A DNA stretch of 64,000 nucleotides from Acarospora socialis (taxonomy: Eukaryota; Ascomycota; Lecanoromycetes; Acarosporales; Acarosporaceae). The position numbers and the translations under genes were made by a program. Within the stretch, counting starts at the first letter, position 1. Each line of letters opens with the position of its first letter. This document shows positions 44,911 through 56,297 of the stretch, one piece after another. The stretch lies in assembly GCA_025617375.2 (NCBI GenBank), contig JAMYGW020000003.1:1612001-1676000 (forward strand). Reading direction: 5' to 3'. The notes below the pieces were generated by a model that was not told the origin of the DNA, made no database searches, and saw nothing but the letters and a program-made list of their open reading frames with translations.

Positions 44911-46054
44911 AGGCGCTCCGGATATGGTGTTGCGGACTCTACTGTGCTCTGTGGCTTGGCGACCAGCACGGTTATGCCATCTCGGCGGACGCTATTCGTC
45001 CTGGGTGATAGGCCGATTATTTTCAACATAACGCACTTGGACGCACGGGTTAAGCGCTGTCTCCGGTGACTGCAGACGTATAGTACTTCTTCGCAGAGCG
45101 ACACTCAGATGAATTGAAACGAATCTTGAGTCTATGAGACATGACAGGAGATGGAGCAGTGGATTGAACAACAGCCTTGTTCAGCCCCAAACGAGCCGTT
45201 CAGCCTTGTGAAGAGTCAGTCAACTGACGTTCGGTGGCTCAGTCTTAAGCTGGTGCTCAACCACGGTCCATACTCCATCCACCTTAGCCTAACGAGAAGT
45301 GAGACGTTGTCAATTTCAAGCATACTAAAAGACTTATACATACAAAGTTTGAAGGGTTGCTTCAGCTTCAGTACCATAGACAAAGCGGCACCATTCATTT
45401 CCACAAGGCACATTCGAAGATCATGTACCTAAATATAGAAACACTTGTTGTCATACGTATAGTCGAGGAGCCCGTTTGTTTGCTTGGCATGCATGCTGGA
45501 TCACTGATGATAATAGATTAAGATTAATGGAAACCATCTCACTCGCTTTCAAAAGCCTCAGGTCCAAGCGCACCTGTGGCCGCCCCAAATTAAACACCCT
45601 AGGTAACCAATAATGAGCTTGGGTTCATCTACTACAGACTGCCATCATGAAACCAGCAAGGCTCAGGAGTGGCTTTCCCCACGCCACGTCTTGGGGCTTG
45701 GCTCGTTGGAGGCATGATCATACAGACATTACTGTAACTAAGAGGCGCAGTCTGCAATTCAATTCTGTTATATTTGGACGGTTGACGAATTATACCGGTT
45801 TCAATTCCTCTGTCTCTGTCTTCCTGTTCCTCTTATATCTAGCTCGGTCTTATCTCTATTTCAAAGGAGTTTCTATGGTTGATTGATCGCTCAAAGAGCC
45901 TTTCCCGACTCGTTGAGCATTATACGACATATTCGTTGTGAGGGTACAGGTATTTCAACAGCTGTGGACATTGTTCGAGGAGTCCCAACGGCTTACACGT
46001 CTCTACCACAGCAAAACGCTCTCGATTACCGGCAACGCCATCATCCCCCTCAAG
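44911..46054. other. Gene-poor accessory stretch
   Basis: About 1.1 kb. Apart from a possible N-terminal piece of the hydrolase fragment (45104-44911, minus strand) nothing coding is supported. No terminal repeats were seen. Confidence 0.45.
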
Positions 46055-46709
46055 ATGAGAACAGCAAAGTACCGACCATGGTATAAAAGGGTGCTCATCC
46101 CCTTCTGGGTCGTTCAGCTCGGCTTCATGCTCTGGCTCATCATTTCTGCGTCCATCGTTACACACTATTCCGGGACGGGCCTGGTAGAGTACGTACTACC
46201 CCATCATCACGCAGTCTGAAAATACGAAAGCCATGACAAGTCTGACCAGTCACTTAGGGGCTCCGTCCTCTTGCTGAGCTTCTGCATCATCTGTCTCGCC
46301 CTCGACGTCATCGAGATCATCCTCTTCAGCGCAGGCAAACTGAGGCCGCTCTTGTACTTGATATCTCAAGTCATCAAGTCGACGCTCTGGCTGGTTATAT
46401 TCATCATCGACATGGTCGGCCTGGCCGCTTATGCTGCCATTGATTCGGATTCATACGTGACAGCGTCGGTAGCAATCGCTGTCGCCATATTTACCGTTAT
46501 ATTGTACGCTCCGTCTTGGCCCACAACTGCTCCTTTGTCCTTCATACCTTATTGATTTCCAACCCAGGCTCTCATTCCTCGGAACCCTCATCTATGCTGC
46601 GATAATCTACCACCGCGCCCGCCGCGGCCGTGCGGATCGCACTCACGCCTCCCCGCTATATCAGGATGCCTCTCCTCTGGAAAAGCGCGACAATACATCA
46701 TCTGCGTAA
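46055..46709 (+). CDS. Four-helix membrane protein, fungal, unknown role
   Basis: Three exons (46055-46188, 46258-46503, 46568-46709) give 173 residues. The start MRTAKYRPWYKR is placed just before the first helix (LIPFWVVQLGFMLWLIISA). Three more helices follow (LLLSFCIICLALDVIEIIL, LWLVIFIIDMVGLAAYAAI, VAIAVAIFTVILLSFLGTLIY with the third junction inside it), then a basic tail (HRARRGRADRTH). The four-helix plan is MARVEL-like, but I cannot name the family. The frame continues open for 66 codons beyond the TAA stop at 46707-46709, with coding-like composition; see findings. Confidence 0.7.
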
Positions 46710-47236
46710 TCGGCCGATACTGAGCTCGACCCGAATGCCGCGGGATCGAAGGTAGCGGGGACGTCGCATTCGTTGCCGTCATACGAGCTCACTAACGCAA
46801 ATCACCAAAGCTCGGCGATACCGAACAGTAGGAACGTTGAGCGGGCGCTGAATGTACGAGTTGAAAAGGGCCTGTTCTGCCGAGACCTCCGTTCCAGCGT
46901 TGAAAGTTAGTTACTTATCTCTGAGCAATTCTTTGGAGAATTCGACCTGCAGAGTAAGGTTCATCTTAACTCCTAACAGGCTTCCAAAGCTTCGAATTGT
47001 TGTTGTTTTAGAGGCTGCGGCCTTATCACCGTTCACAACATTGCTCGTCTCTCCCCGAAACCGCCAGCTACAAGACCGGGGCTCCAGCACTTCCAGCATC
47101 ACACCGATGAGATTTATAAACATTGCTCCGTAGCGACAAGGGTCAAAAAAGACCAGCGCGACCTCCCCGCACCTAATTCCCATCGTCTCACCTCTCCACC
47201 TTTCTTCACTCTGACCAAGACTTCAAAACCCTCCCC
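46710..47236. other. Possible lost C-terminal extension, then 3' region
   Basis: The first 201 bases stay in frame with the upstream membrane-protein gene to a TAG at 46908-46910. The rest shows nothing recognisable. Confidence 0.4.
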
Positions 47237-47720
47237 TTACCACCCCCCTTCCCTCGCCACCGCCCACGCCGTCAACCCCCCCATCGCCGCCTCATACAGC
47301 CCAGTCCTCACCCACATCCCCCCATCCCTTACCCCGACGATGAACGCCAGCATCCGCAACGGAATCGTCACCTTCATCATCCCGTGATCGCGCCGGTACG
47401 CCGCGAGCAAGAAATAGGCTGCGGTTGTGAGGGCGAGTTCGCTGGTCATCACAGATCAATGACGGATGTGTAAGCGAGTGCCTGAAAGAGAAACAGATAG
47501 AGGAAGAGGAATGTGGCTCAGGGGAGGTTTAGGGAAATGGGAAATGGGAGTGGGGAGTGGGGAGTGCGAACCTAGAGATATGGAGGGCTGGGATGGTGTT
47601 CTCGTATGGGAGACAGGAGGGGTGAAGGTAGCGGTCTGGGAAAGTGGAGACGTAGATGGCGTTGAAGAGGAGGGGGATGGACTGCCAGAGGAAGAGGTAT
47701 TGGGACAGTGAGATGGCCAT
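47237..47720 (-). CDS. Small membrane protein, 117 residues
   Basis: Two exons, 47720-47572 and 47441-47237, joined across a 130-nt intron (donor GTTCGC, acceptor ACCAG), give 117 residues. Three or four hydrophobic segments are visible: SQYLFLWQSIPLLFNAIYV, LALTTAAYFLLAAYRRD, LRMLAFIVGVRDG and YEAAMGGLTAWAVAR. The intron join SSELALTT keeps the frame and the helix. The design is typical of small conserved fungal membrane proteins of unknown function. There is no signal peptide distinct from the first helix. Confidence 0.65.
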
Positions 47721-48553
47721 GCTGTGCTGTGCGCTTGTATGGTATGTGGTGGATGGAGTGGGAGGATCGGATTGAGGACGGGATGGCAGGGAGAGGAGTT
47801 TATTTATTTATTCATTGCGCTGACGTTTGTAATCATTAAGCCCGGATGTACTTCGTCTGTCAGCTTGCATCAGCTTCCTGAAATGCCCGTGGTGGAGGGC
47901 CAGTTTGCTGGTTACTAAGTAATCGGAAACTCGATGTGGAGAGAGTTCGTAAGTCCACGTGAAGTAATAAAGTATTTCAAACCAATGTTATCTACCGTTA
48001 CCGCCGATGCCTGCCGATGTGTGCAACCACAATCCGAGTTCACACGAGCTGAGTCTCGAGGATATGCATCAGATGTTTGAAGTTCAGGACCTTGTGCGCG
48101 CGGTTAGAAACCTGCAATGGATGCTTGAGGTTGCGATTGCCACAGCTGCGCATCCCCAGAATGTGCGCTGATAGAGCACACTGATCAATATCACATGGAT
48201 GTCCATGTTCGATAGTTGAGGGACCAAAACTCTTCCACGCCTCACGCCACGGATTCATCCTCTACTGACCGTTCGAGATCCCAAACGCTTCAACACCTCT
48301 GGCTTATTTTGAGCCGTAGATGACCTTCAATCTAGCGATTCCGATTTCGCTCCATGCTGACCATTGTACTCGCCCGTATAGCTAAAACCAAGCTGACAGC
48401 CTCCAACCGGGACCTCCTGGTCGTAGCAAGGAGTAGGTCATCTTCGGGCTCGCATTCAAGAGTCCACGTGTGAAGTAACACTTGATATCAACACCACGTT
48501 GGAGCACTGTAGGACCGTCGCTGTGCCAGTATCGACTGAACTTGACTATTCCA
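47721..48553. other. Intergenic, no gene seen
   Basis: 833 bases between two minus-strand genes; short frames only, no motif. Confidence 0.5.
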
Positions 48554-49662
48554 CTACCCACCCAGCGCAGCGGCAACAACTTCTTTTCCCCTCTCCCCTC
48601 CCAAGTAATCCCTCGACCCGCCCTCCTCATCTCCCCTCTCCTCATCCATCACATCCAAACTCGCCTGGTAAGCCCTCATGACCATTTCCTCATCCACTCT
48701 GACCCCACCCTCCACCAGCGCCCTAATACACCCGGCGAGCCTCGCAATCTCCCTCCTCGTCGCCACTCCAATCTCATCGTTCTGACTCGAATACATCGCC
48801 CCACTCACCCCCTCCTCCAACCTCGTAATCGCCACCTGCTTATTACTCCCCGCCGCCCCCTCCTCGCCCCGTTTCGCGATCCAGATGTACCCATTCACCC
48901 CCAACACGACATCCACCTCGCCACCCCCATTCCCCGTCCGCACCGTCCACACCTGCCGCCGCGCCCTCACCACCCCGCCCCCTCCCCCCGTCCCGGAAAC
49001 AGCCAAGAACACGCCATTCCTCAACTTCCCGTACTTCAAGCTCCTCGTATGCAGCGCCGCCGACCCGTCCTGAAACAGCGACTGCACCTCCGCAACCAGC
49101 AGGTCGCCCTCGGCGAAGAACGTGCGGATCTGCAGTTCATCCGTGCTGGTGCGTTTGCGCAGGATGCCGCCGGGGAGATTGATGGCGGAGAGGGGCAGGT
49201 TGGCGAGAAGGGCGGCGGCGACGTCGACTTTCCAGCGCTTCGTTTGCACTTCGACGATCCGGCCGACGACCAGGTCGCCGATCTCGGGCGTGTAGCGAGC
49301 GCGCAGGGGGCGCACGGAGAGGAGCTTGTTGGTTTTCTGAACGGTGCCGGCGACGGTGGCGATGATGGAGGGGGTGGTAGGGAGGATGTAGGTGCCGTGG
49401 CCTCTGGGGGGGTGCGTGGGTGGTTAGTGAGGGGGCGGAGTGGAGGATAAGTGGGTGAGTGCTTGTACCTCATCCATTGCGGGTCATCTGTGACGGTTTC
49501 GCCGGGCGTCACGATGCCCTTGCCTAGTGTTTTAGCTCGTTTTGTAGGTCGGCGGTCCTGCATCATGTCGACATCGCCTTCGGAATCGAAGCCGCCGTCG
49601 TCGGATGACTCGCTGTCGTACTCGGCTGCCGCAGGGGTTGGGGGTAGGATGGTGATAGCCAT
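48554..49662 (-). CDS. RRP4: Exosome complex cap subunit Rrp4
   Basis: Two exons, 49662-49469 and 49403-48554 (intron 65 nt), give 347 residues. Rrp4 is one of three S1/KH cap subunits of the RNA exosome and guides RNA into the central channel for 3'-to-5' processing and decay in nucleus and cytoplasm. The N-terminus is acidic with a basic patch ([13 protein letters not shown]). GHGTY follows the junction, then the S1 domain ([24 protein letters not shown] as landmark GDLVVGRI, and [16 protein letters not shown]) and the KH-like domain with [13 protein letters not shown]-terminal helices end in LDVMDEE. Length and order match the family. The promoter lies next to a tRNA gene. Confidence 0.95.
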
Positions 49663-49863
49663 TGGTACTGGCCAATGGCACGGTAGGGTCTTAAAGGTAG
49701 TAAGGTGGGTTGGGTATAAGCTTAGAATGTGCTTGCGATTTAGAGGTGCAAGTATTGGCGACTACACCATGTCCATGTGAGCGGCTTCAAATTCACATGC
49801 AAAATCACACCCAAAAAAGGAGTCTTCAAGACTGTCAATGATATGGAAGCACAAAAAAGTCCA

Positions 49864-49937
49864 TGACCAGACTGGGGTTTGAACCCAGGACCTTGTCCGT
49901 GTTAAGGACACGTGATAACCAACTACACCATCCGGCC
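49864..49937 (-). tRNA. tRNA-Val (anticodon AAC)
   Basis: Read on the minus strand, 74 nt fold as a cloverleaf: acceptor stem GGCCGGA paired with TCTGGTC (two G-U pairs), a D arm from TGGTGTAGTTGG, anticodon stem TGTCC/GGACA around loop TTAACAC (AAC in the middle, read as valine), and a T arm CTGGG TTCAAAC CCCAG. Discriminator base A. No intron. A-box and B-box promoter elements are intact. Confidence 0.95.
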
Positions 49938-50011
49938 AGAGCGACTTATTTTGTCACGTGGTAGGAAACATTAGGCGCCATATAGATATATAACGCATTT
50001 GCCCAAGCTGA

Positions 50012-51559
50012 ATGACATTGCGTCGTTCCAACGAGCAACAATTCCAAAACATTCTGTCCATCAAAGATCGAACCCATTCCGCACCCACCAACACGCAAAG
50101 TCCCTCCTCTAACCATGCAGCAATGCAAGCGCCTCCGTCCACCCTCCTCACCACCTGGCTAAACTCACTCACCCAAACCCGCGACAACAACAACGACGAC
50201 GACGACGATAACGTTCCCAACCTCTGGCCCAACGACCCATCAACGCTCATCACAACCAGCACCCCGAGAAGTCTCATCCTCGGCACCGGCTCCTCCATCT
50301 ACCGCACCCTGACGCCCCTCCTCTCACACACCAACCACGAAATCCTCCTCGTAACCTGCTTCTGGGCCCCCTCCCCTTCCCTCGCCCATCTCTCCCAACT
50401 CCTCCTCCACCTCTCCACCAAATCCCTCTCCCGCCCACCACACCGCCCCCGCATCCGCGTCCGAGTCTGCCTCTCCTCCCTCTCCCTCGTGCAGAAGCTC
50501 TTCCACACTTCCTCGCTCACCGGCCACGTCTACGCCCCCTCAACATGGGTCTCGAAATTCGGCCTGCCCCCGCCGGAGGATTTGCGGGGCCTCGATCTCC
50601 AGGTCAAGAGCATATTCGTGCGGCCGTTCAGCGTCATGCATCCGAAATTCGTGGTCGTGGATCGGCGGAGGGCGTGGGTGCCGAGCTGCAATGTAAGCTG
50701 GGAGGCGTGGTTTGAGGGGTGCGTGGAGCTGGAGGGGCCTGTTGTGGGAAAATATGTCGAGTTCTGGCGGAGGTTCTGGGGACGGGACGACGAGTTTCCG
50801 GCTCTACCTTCGGACCCGCTGGCAGTCTCCTCGATTGCCGCCAATGATGGTGGCAGTACTGACAGCCTTCTACAAACAATCACCTTCCCACCGACAACAA
50901 CGGCAGATATCCCCACAATCTTCCTCCTCTCCCAACACACCCGCAACCCGCATTTCCGTCCCTTCCCATGCCAATCACCGCCCCCTACCCCCAAGACGCC
51001 GCTAAACACCTTCATCCTGCACGCCTTCAGCACAGCGACCAAAAGCATCTACATCCAAACTCCCAACCTCACCTCCCCGCCCGTCCTAACTGCCCTCCTC
51101 GCAGCCCTAGACCGGGGCGTCGACGTGCACGTCGTCACAAACCGGCGCATGATGCTCCTCGAGCAGCTCTTCACCGCAGGCACCGTGACGGAGCTGTGCG
51201 TCTGGTGGCTTGTGCGGTCCTACCGGCGGCTGTTGAGACGGGCGAGGGCGGGCGAGGCGGATGTGGAGATGGGACGGAGGGGGCTGGGGCGATTGAACGT
51301 GGAATATTATCGGCCGATATCGTTCGCTGATCGAGGAACTGAAGGGATGAGGGGGGAGCCGGTCAAGTCGCATTTAAAGATGACGGTTGTGGATGGGGAG
51401 GTGCTGGTGCTGGGGAGTGGGAATATGGATCGGGCGAGTTGGTTTACGAGTCAGGAGCTGGGGGTTGCGTTTTTGTCGGAGGAGATGGCGGGGACGGTGC
51501 TGGGAATGGTGAGGGGGTGTTTGGTGGGGAGGGTGGAGGAGTATTATTGTTCTCCGTAG
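50012..51559 (+). CDS. Phospholipase D-superfamily protein with two HKD motifs
   Basis: A single exon of 515 codons. Both catalytic motifs of the HxKxxxxD type are intact: MHPKFVVVD (about residues 210-218) with SCNVSW after it, and SHLKMTVVD (about residues 452-460) with GSGNMDRAS after it. The protein cleaves a phosphodiester bond, probably in phospholipid or a related head group, through a phosphohistidine intermediate. It lacks PX and PH domains, so it is not a Spo14-type enzyme; it fits the fungal group of short PLD-like proteins. An Asn/Asp run (NNNDDDDDN) lies near the N-terminus. No signal peptide is evident. The ATG sits only about 75 bp from the 5' end of the tRNA-Val gene. An in-frame ATG at codon 38 (MQAPP) is another possible start. 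Confidence 0.87.
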   Translation: MTLRRSNEQQFQNILSIKDRTHSAPTNTQSPSSNHAAMQAPPSTLLTTWLNSLTQTRDNNNDDDDDNVPNLWPNDPSTLITTSTPRSLILGTGSSIYRTLTPLLSHTNHEILLVTCFWAPSPSLAHLSQLLLHLSTKSLSRPPHRPRIRVRVCLSSLSLVQKLFHTSSLTGHVYAPSTWVSKFGLPPPEDLRGLDLQVKSIFVRPFSVMHPKFVVVDRRRAWVPSCNVSWEAWFEGCVELEGPVVGKYVEFWRRFWGRDDEFPALPSDPLAVSSIAANDGGSTDSLLQTITFPPTTTADIPTIFLLSQHTRNPHFRPFPCQSPPPTPKTPLNTFILHAFSTATKSIYIQTPNLTSPPVLTALLAALDRGVDVHVVTNRRMMLLEQLFTAGTVTELCVWWLVRSYRRLLRRARAGEADVEMGRRGLGRLNVEYYRPISFADRGTEGMRGEPVKSHLKMTVVDGEVLVLGSGNMDRASWFTSQELGVAFLSEEMAGTVLGMVRGCLVGRVEEYYCSP

Positions 51560-51813
51560 CAGGAGTTATAGGGTCATTCAAGAGTTCAGAGTCATCCGGT
51601 GCAGTGATGCTTTCTCCCAACCTTGGTGATAGCATGGAGTTTATTCATAGTCGATCATAGACAGACACCTTTCCTTGCCCAGCTATGACACAGAATCTCA
51701 AGCCAGCGCTGGTCCCGACAGGTATCACAAGTCCTGAAGACGCCCTCGCATGCAAACCGTTACTATCGACTGCACTATCGAAAACACAAATCGAGAAGAG
51801 AGAAGCAGAAAAG

Positions 51814-54800
51814 CTACCGTCGCTTTCCGCTCTGCATATTCGCAAAGAGTAGCTTAAACCCATTACACAAAGCCTTCATGTCAGGATAAGGATTCCGCTG
51901 CAGCTCAAAGGCGTGCGGGATGACCTTGACGGGCCAATTCTGCAGCTGCGCGTGCTGGCCGGCTTTGAAGCAGAGGAAGAAGTAGCCGGGGTATTTGGGG
52001 TTGATGCAGAAGGCATAGTTGGAGCGTTTGGGGTTCGCTTCCGTGTAGGTGGTCAACCACCGCTCTGTCATCAGATTCGTTAGTCTCGCCTTTGTTCGAG
52101 GAGCGCAAGGAACAGATGAAACTTGGAGAAGGTGAACGAACCCGTGTCGGCCTTGCTGCCGTTCTGGAATTTCTCGTGCAGCATCATCTCATCTACTTTC
52201 CTCGCCATGGCCTTGACGTGATTGACGATCAGTTCGTCCAAGTCGCTGTAGCTGTACCTGCCGCCGATCTTCAGCGTCTTGCCGACTGAGAACTCGTTGT
52301 CCTTGTCTAGCTCGAGGACGTCAATGTGCTGGTAAATGTTATCCGACACTTTCCAGGTGACGGCTAGATGATCGAGTCCTTTGGAAGAAGGTCGAATCAC
52401 CACGTCGCCACGAGCCTGAGAGCCTAGGTATTCCTCTGCCTGAGCCGCGTTGAAAGACCGGAACAGAGGGTGCTTGATGACTCTTTGCGTCCGTCCGGAA
52501 ACATCGTTCTTCTCCTGAAGCATGTCCTTGTCCTTTTGTTCTTCTCGGTCATCCCATTCGTCACGCATACGATCGATGTCTTTGCGATAAGGTCTTCGGA
52601 GGGCATCCTCGCGTAGTGATAGCGTGGCGCTCAGAGCCTTCCGATTCATATATTGAATTTTCGCTTGTACAGTTTGATGCAGTGAGTAGATTTGCTTCGC
52701 AGTGACATCTAGTCGATCGGTAAGCTCCATTTCTGGTACGATGCCGTCTATGCCGCAGTCGAGTTTGGCATCGATGTGATCGTCGGTGATCCTCTTGATT
52801 GAGATGGGCACTATCATGCCTTCACAAAGAGAGTCACGAGTCTCCCCGGTGAACATTGTGAAGATCTCCTCGGTTGTCAAGAGGGCGAAATTGCGACGGA
52901 GCTCTTCGTACGGTTGTTGTAACTCGGCTCGAATCGTCTCGAGTGTAGCTCGCTTCCTCTGGTTGAAATTCCTCTCCAATTGCTCGGCGTACTCCTCCAG
53001 AATGAGGTCGTTGACCTTCTCTTGGGCGTCATCCTTGATGAGTTTTCGGACAATAGCCCCAGGTCCGTTTTCGTCAACCTCAGCTTTGATGTCTTCCTCG
53101 TCCAGTTCAAGAGCGTCAGCAGCCATCTTCCGACCGAGATCATAATCCTCTGGGTGCACGCGAGTATTGTCAAGGTAATCGGAAGACGGCTCGGAGCTGT
53201 CAAATTCAATATAAAGGAAGCTGGCACAGTTGTTCCATACTCGGGGACCGACGGCCGGGAGCTTGCCTTCCTCAGGATCGCCAACAAGCTCAGCTCGCGT
53301 TGAGACGACACCCCCATTAAGGTTTATTGCCTTCAAAAGCTGTGATGCTTTCCTTGGCCCAAGCCCGCAGACGTAGGGAAGTAGATTGGCAGTGTAAGTA
53401 TCACTGACCGCTTCGTTGACGTCCACCCCACAAAGATTGACCATGTCCACCATTGCTGTCTCGAGGTGTTTCAAGATCTTTTCTTGTGGTACGAGTTGCT
53501 GACTCGGATCGAACGAGATGGAAACAATGTCTCTTCCAAGCGATGCGTACTCCTTCATGGGGTTTTGCAGATACTTTGCCAACGCGACACAGTACTTTGT
53601 CAGCGGCGCAAGACCCGGATGCTCAACATTGGCCCGATCGCTGGTCTGATACAGACGAGCGACCTCGTCATTAACAATAACGACTTCCAATTTATCGCTT
53701 GTGTCGTTGCCATCCTCGTCTTCATACTCTGCTCCTCTGAGGTCTTTTCGTTCCACAATGTCGTCAATTTGCTTAAACAGCTTCCGTGTTTCAACGGAAA
53801 ATCCAGATACACCAATTACGTCTGGTTTACGACGTTGGACAAGCTCGACAAAGGCCGCCACCTCTGGGCTGTCATCGATGTTTCGATCGGAATCGCCCAA
53901 GCTGAGGTCAGAAAATTTGCCGTTTTCGAGTACACGACCATCCTCTTCGACCCAAGCCCAGCATATAGCGTCACGACCCGCCTGGCCGGTGCCGTTGGAG
54001 AGAGCAAGAACTCTCGGGATGGTGCCTAGTATCATTCCCTTTGGTTTATAAGGAGCTTGATCTAGTTTCTTGGAGAACTCCTCTCGACATGCCTTGGCGA
54101 CGTGATTCTCGCACTCGGTTTTCATGTTCTCTTTGACGCCACGGGCCATGATCTTGTCAAGTTTCAACAGAGCCATGTCCAGAACTTCCCGCCGTTCTCG
54201 ATTCCATGCATCAGCTACTTCGCTGAAATTGTCAGACTCCAGATCGTTGTACAGGCGCTTCTTGAAGCTGTCGTAACTCTGCAGCCGAACCTTGACTTCC
54301 ACCAGACCTTCGTCCTCAGCTTTGAGCATGCGGAGATAAAGTTCCGGTTGACGAGCGATATCACTCAGCTGTTGATTGCGGAGGTACTTGAACTCGTAGT
54401 ATGGATGTTGCTCATCAATCTTACGGAGTCCTTTGTCGGTTCTGAAACAGTCGACAACCCCGTTCATGTAGTAGGCTTGTCTCATTACCTTCCGCATCTT
54501 GGGACTCATGGTAAGCTCTTCGGCGAACATAGCTTTTGCGGCTCGAAGTGCTTGGGCTCCAGAAGAGTAGTCGGGCGGGTCTAGAATAGCTTCACTATCC
54601 GCCATATCGTCGGGACGCTCACTCGGATCCTCAGTGTATTGACGTCGCCCCTGCTTCAGCGCATTTTGAGCGAAGGCATCTGCGGAGATACCAATGGCAC
54701 GAACTAAACCGTAGACCTTGCCATTGCGAATTCGTTCGAATAATGATTTCGAAGAACCTGGTCGGCGTTGTGTACCACTGATCTCGGCTTCGCTCATTAG

Positions 54801-56297
54801 AGCCAGATCTTTCAGCTGTGACGAATGTTGAAAGTGAAGGTAGTCCTGAACGTCTTGGAGTTCCTCCATTGTGACTGCGACTGGTAACATTTCCTCAAAC
54901 ACGGAATCCTGAACAGTCGAGACGGCTTGCAGGTTGTCGTATGTCCGCTGCAGAGCAGTTCTTTTATCAATCAAAGCTCGAAACTTGAGATCCATCTCGA
55001 ATATGTCCCACAGATCGCTCTGATTCAGGAGTTTCTCAGCACTGACAACATATTGCGGTTGACTCTGGCTGTATGGGTCGGGCGTAACAGCAACTTTTGC
55101 AGCGTGTATCAGGTAGTCCTTCCGGTGCTGGAATATGAATGGCACTTCATACTCGTCGGTAATCATGAACTCCAACACCTTTGCAACAGATTTTTGGAAT
55201 GGCTCTCGGAGATCCTGATCTAACCGCTTCTTCGGCAGCATCATATTTGATATCCACAGAGCCTCCTCTTTGAACTGTTCATCCGTGAGGACTATATGCT
55301 TGTACTGCTGCCTTGCGAGCTGGAACCGTTCCGGTTCGTCCGTGTAGCGTATCTGATTATCCTCCTCTGTTAACATCTTCTCGGCTAATTGCGACGGCTC
55401 GAAGACATCTTTCAGTTCAAGACCCTTGTCGGGGTCTGCGTCGTGTTCGTCCTGTTCGTCCTGTAACTCCAGTGCCCAGTCGTACTCATTGCCATCACCG
55501 AAAGCCATTCTCATATCTTCCAAGGCTGCTTCGTCCAAACCAGCGGCTTCGGTAAATTCAGCACCGGCAAGACCCCTCTTCGTCGGCCGTGCAACCTCAA
55601 GGTCGTCGAGGCGTTGGTCTCGGTCGTCATCCTCGAAGACATCATCCTCGATGAAGTCAACAAACTCATCAGCAAGCCCTCGTGGTTCCGCACGTGCCGC
55701 ACGGCGTTCGTCATACTCGTGTGGCGCATCCTCCTCGTCGTCGGTGTCGAAGATATCATCCACCCCGCGTGAAGGCCGATTGACTCTGTCCTCCTTGTAT
55801 CCACGTTTCAGGCGTTTCAGTTTTGGCTGAGGACTGTCAGCGCATCCTCTGCACTCAACCCAAACGAGCGCATACCTCACTCGGTGCCCTCCGCTCAAAA
55901 TCCGGGTTAGCTTCCCCAATCAAGTCGAGGTCCTCTTCATCCAGGTCGGCTTCCTCCTCTTCGCGCTCTTCTCGCCTTCGTTTCTTCCTTTCGCGTCTCC
56001 TCCGATCGCGCTCTTCAGGTTCTTCATCTTCGTCAACGATAAAGCCTTCCCTGACCTGTGAACGAGAAACACATCAGCTCCAAATATAGGATAGATATTG
56101 TAGGACCATGGCTAGGATCTTACTGCTCGGGCAGCATCCTCGTCGTCATCATCTTCCTCTTCCTCACTCGAATCATCCAAGTGACCGTTGACGCCGTTCG
56201 TCCGCCTTACAACCTCGCCCGTTTCTTCATCCAAAGATTCATCGTTCTCCTCATCGTCCAGCTCGGCCTCGCCTTCGATGAGGTCCCTCGCGTTCAT
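51814..56297 (-). CDS. SPT6: Transcription elongation factor Spt6
   Basis: Four exons (56297-56124, 56055-55876, 55826-52142, 52064-51814) give 1429 residues. Spt6 is a histone chaperone that travels with RNA polymerase II and restores nucleosomes behind it. The acidic N-terminus ([16 protein letters not shown]-type runs and a KKRRREERE patch) precedes the helical core. Then come the YqgF-like domain ([14 protein letters not shown]), the HhH part ([16 protein letters not shown]), the S1 domain ([11 protein letters not shown] to GIVPEMEL) and the tandem SH2 domain ([16 protein letters not shown] to YFFLCFKAG). The last 84 residues of the SH2 module are reached only through the final 77-nt intron ([15 protein letters not shown]); without it the frame ends early. 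The divergent STE7-type gene lies 905 bp away. Confidence 0.96.

Noticed and set aside
48482-49450. 322-codon plus-strand frame opposite RRP4
   Set aside because: Antisense shadow of the GC-rich RRP4 coding sequence, Pro/His/Arg-rich without domain motifs.
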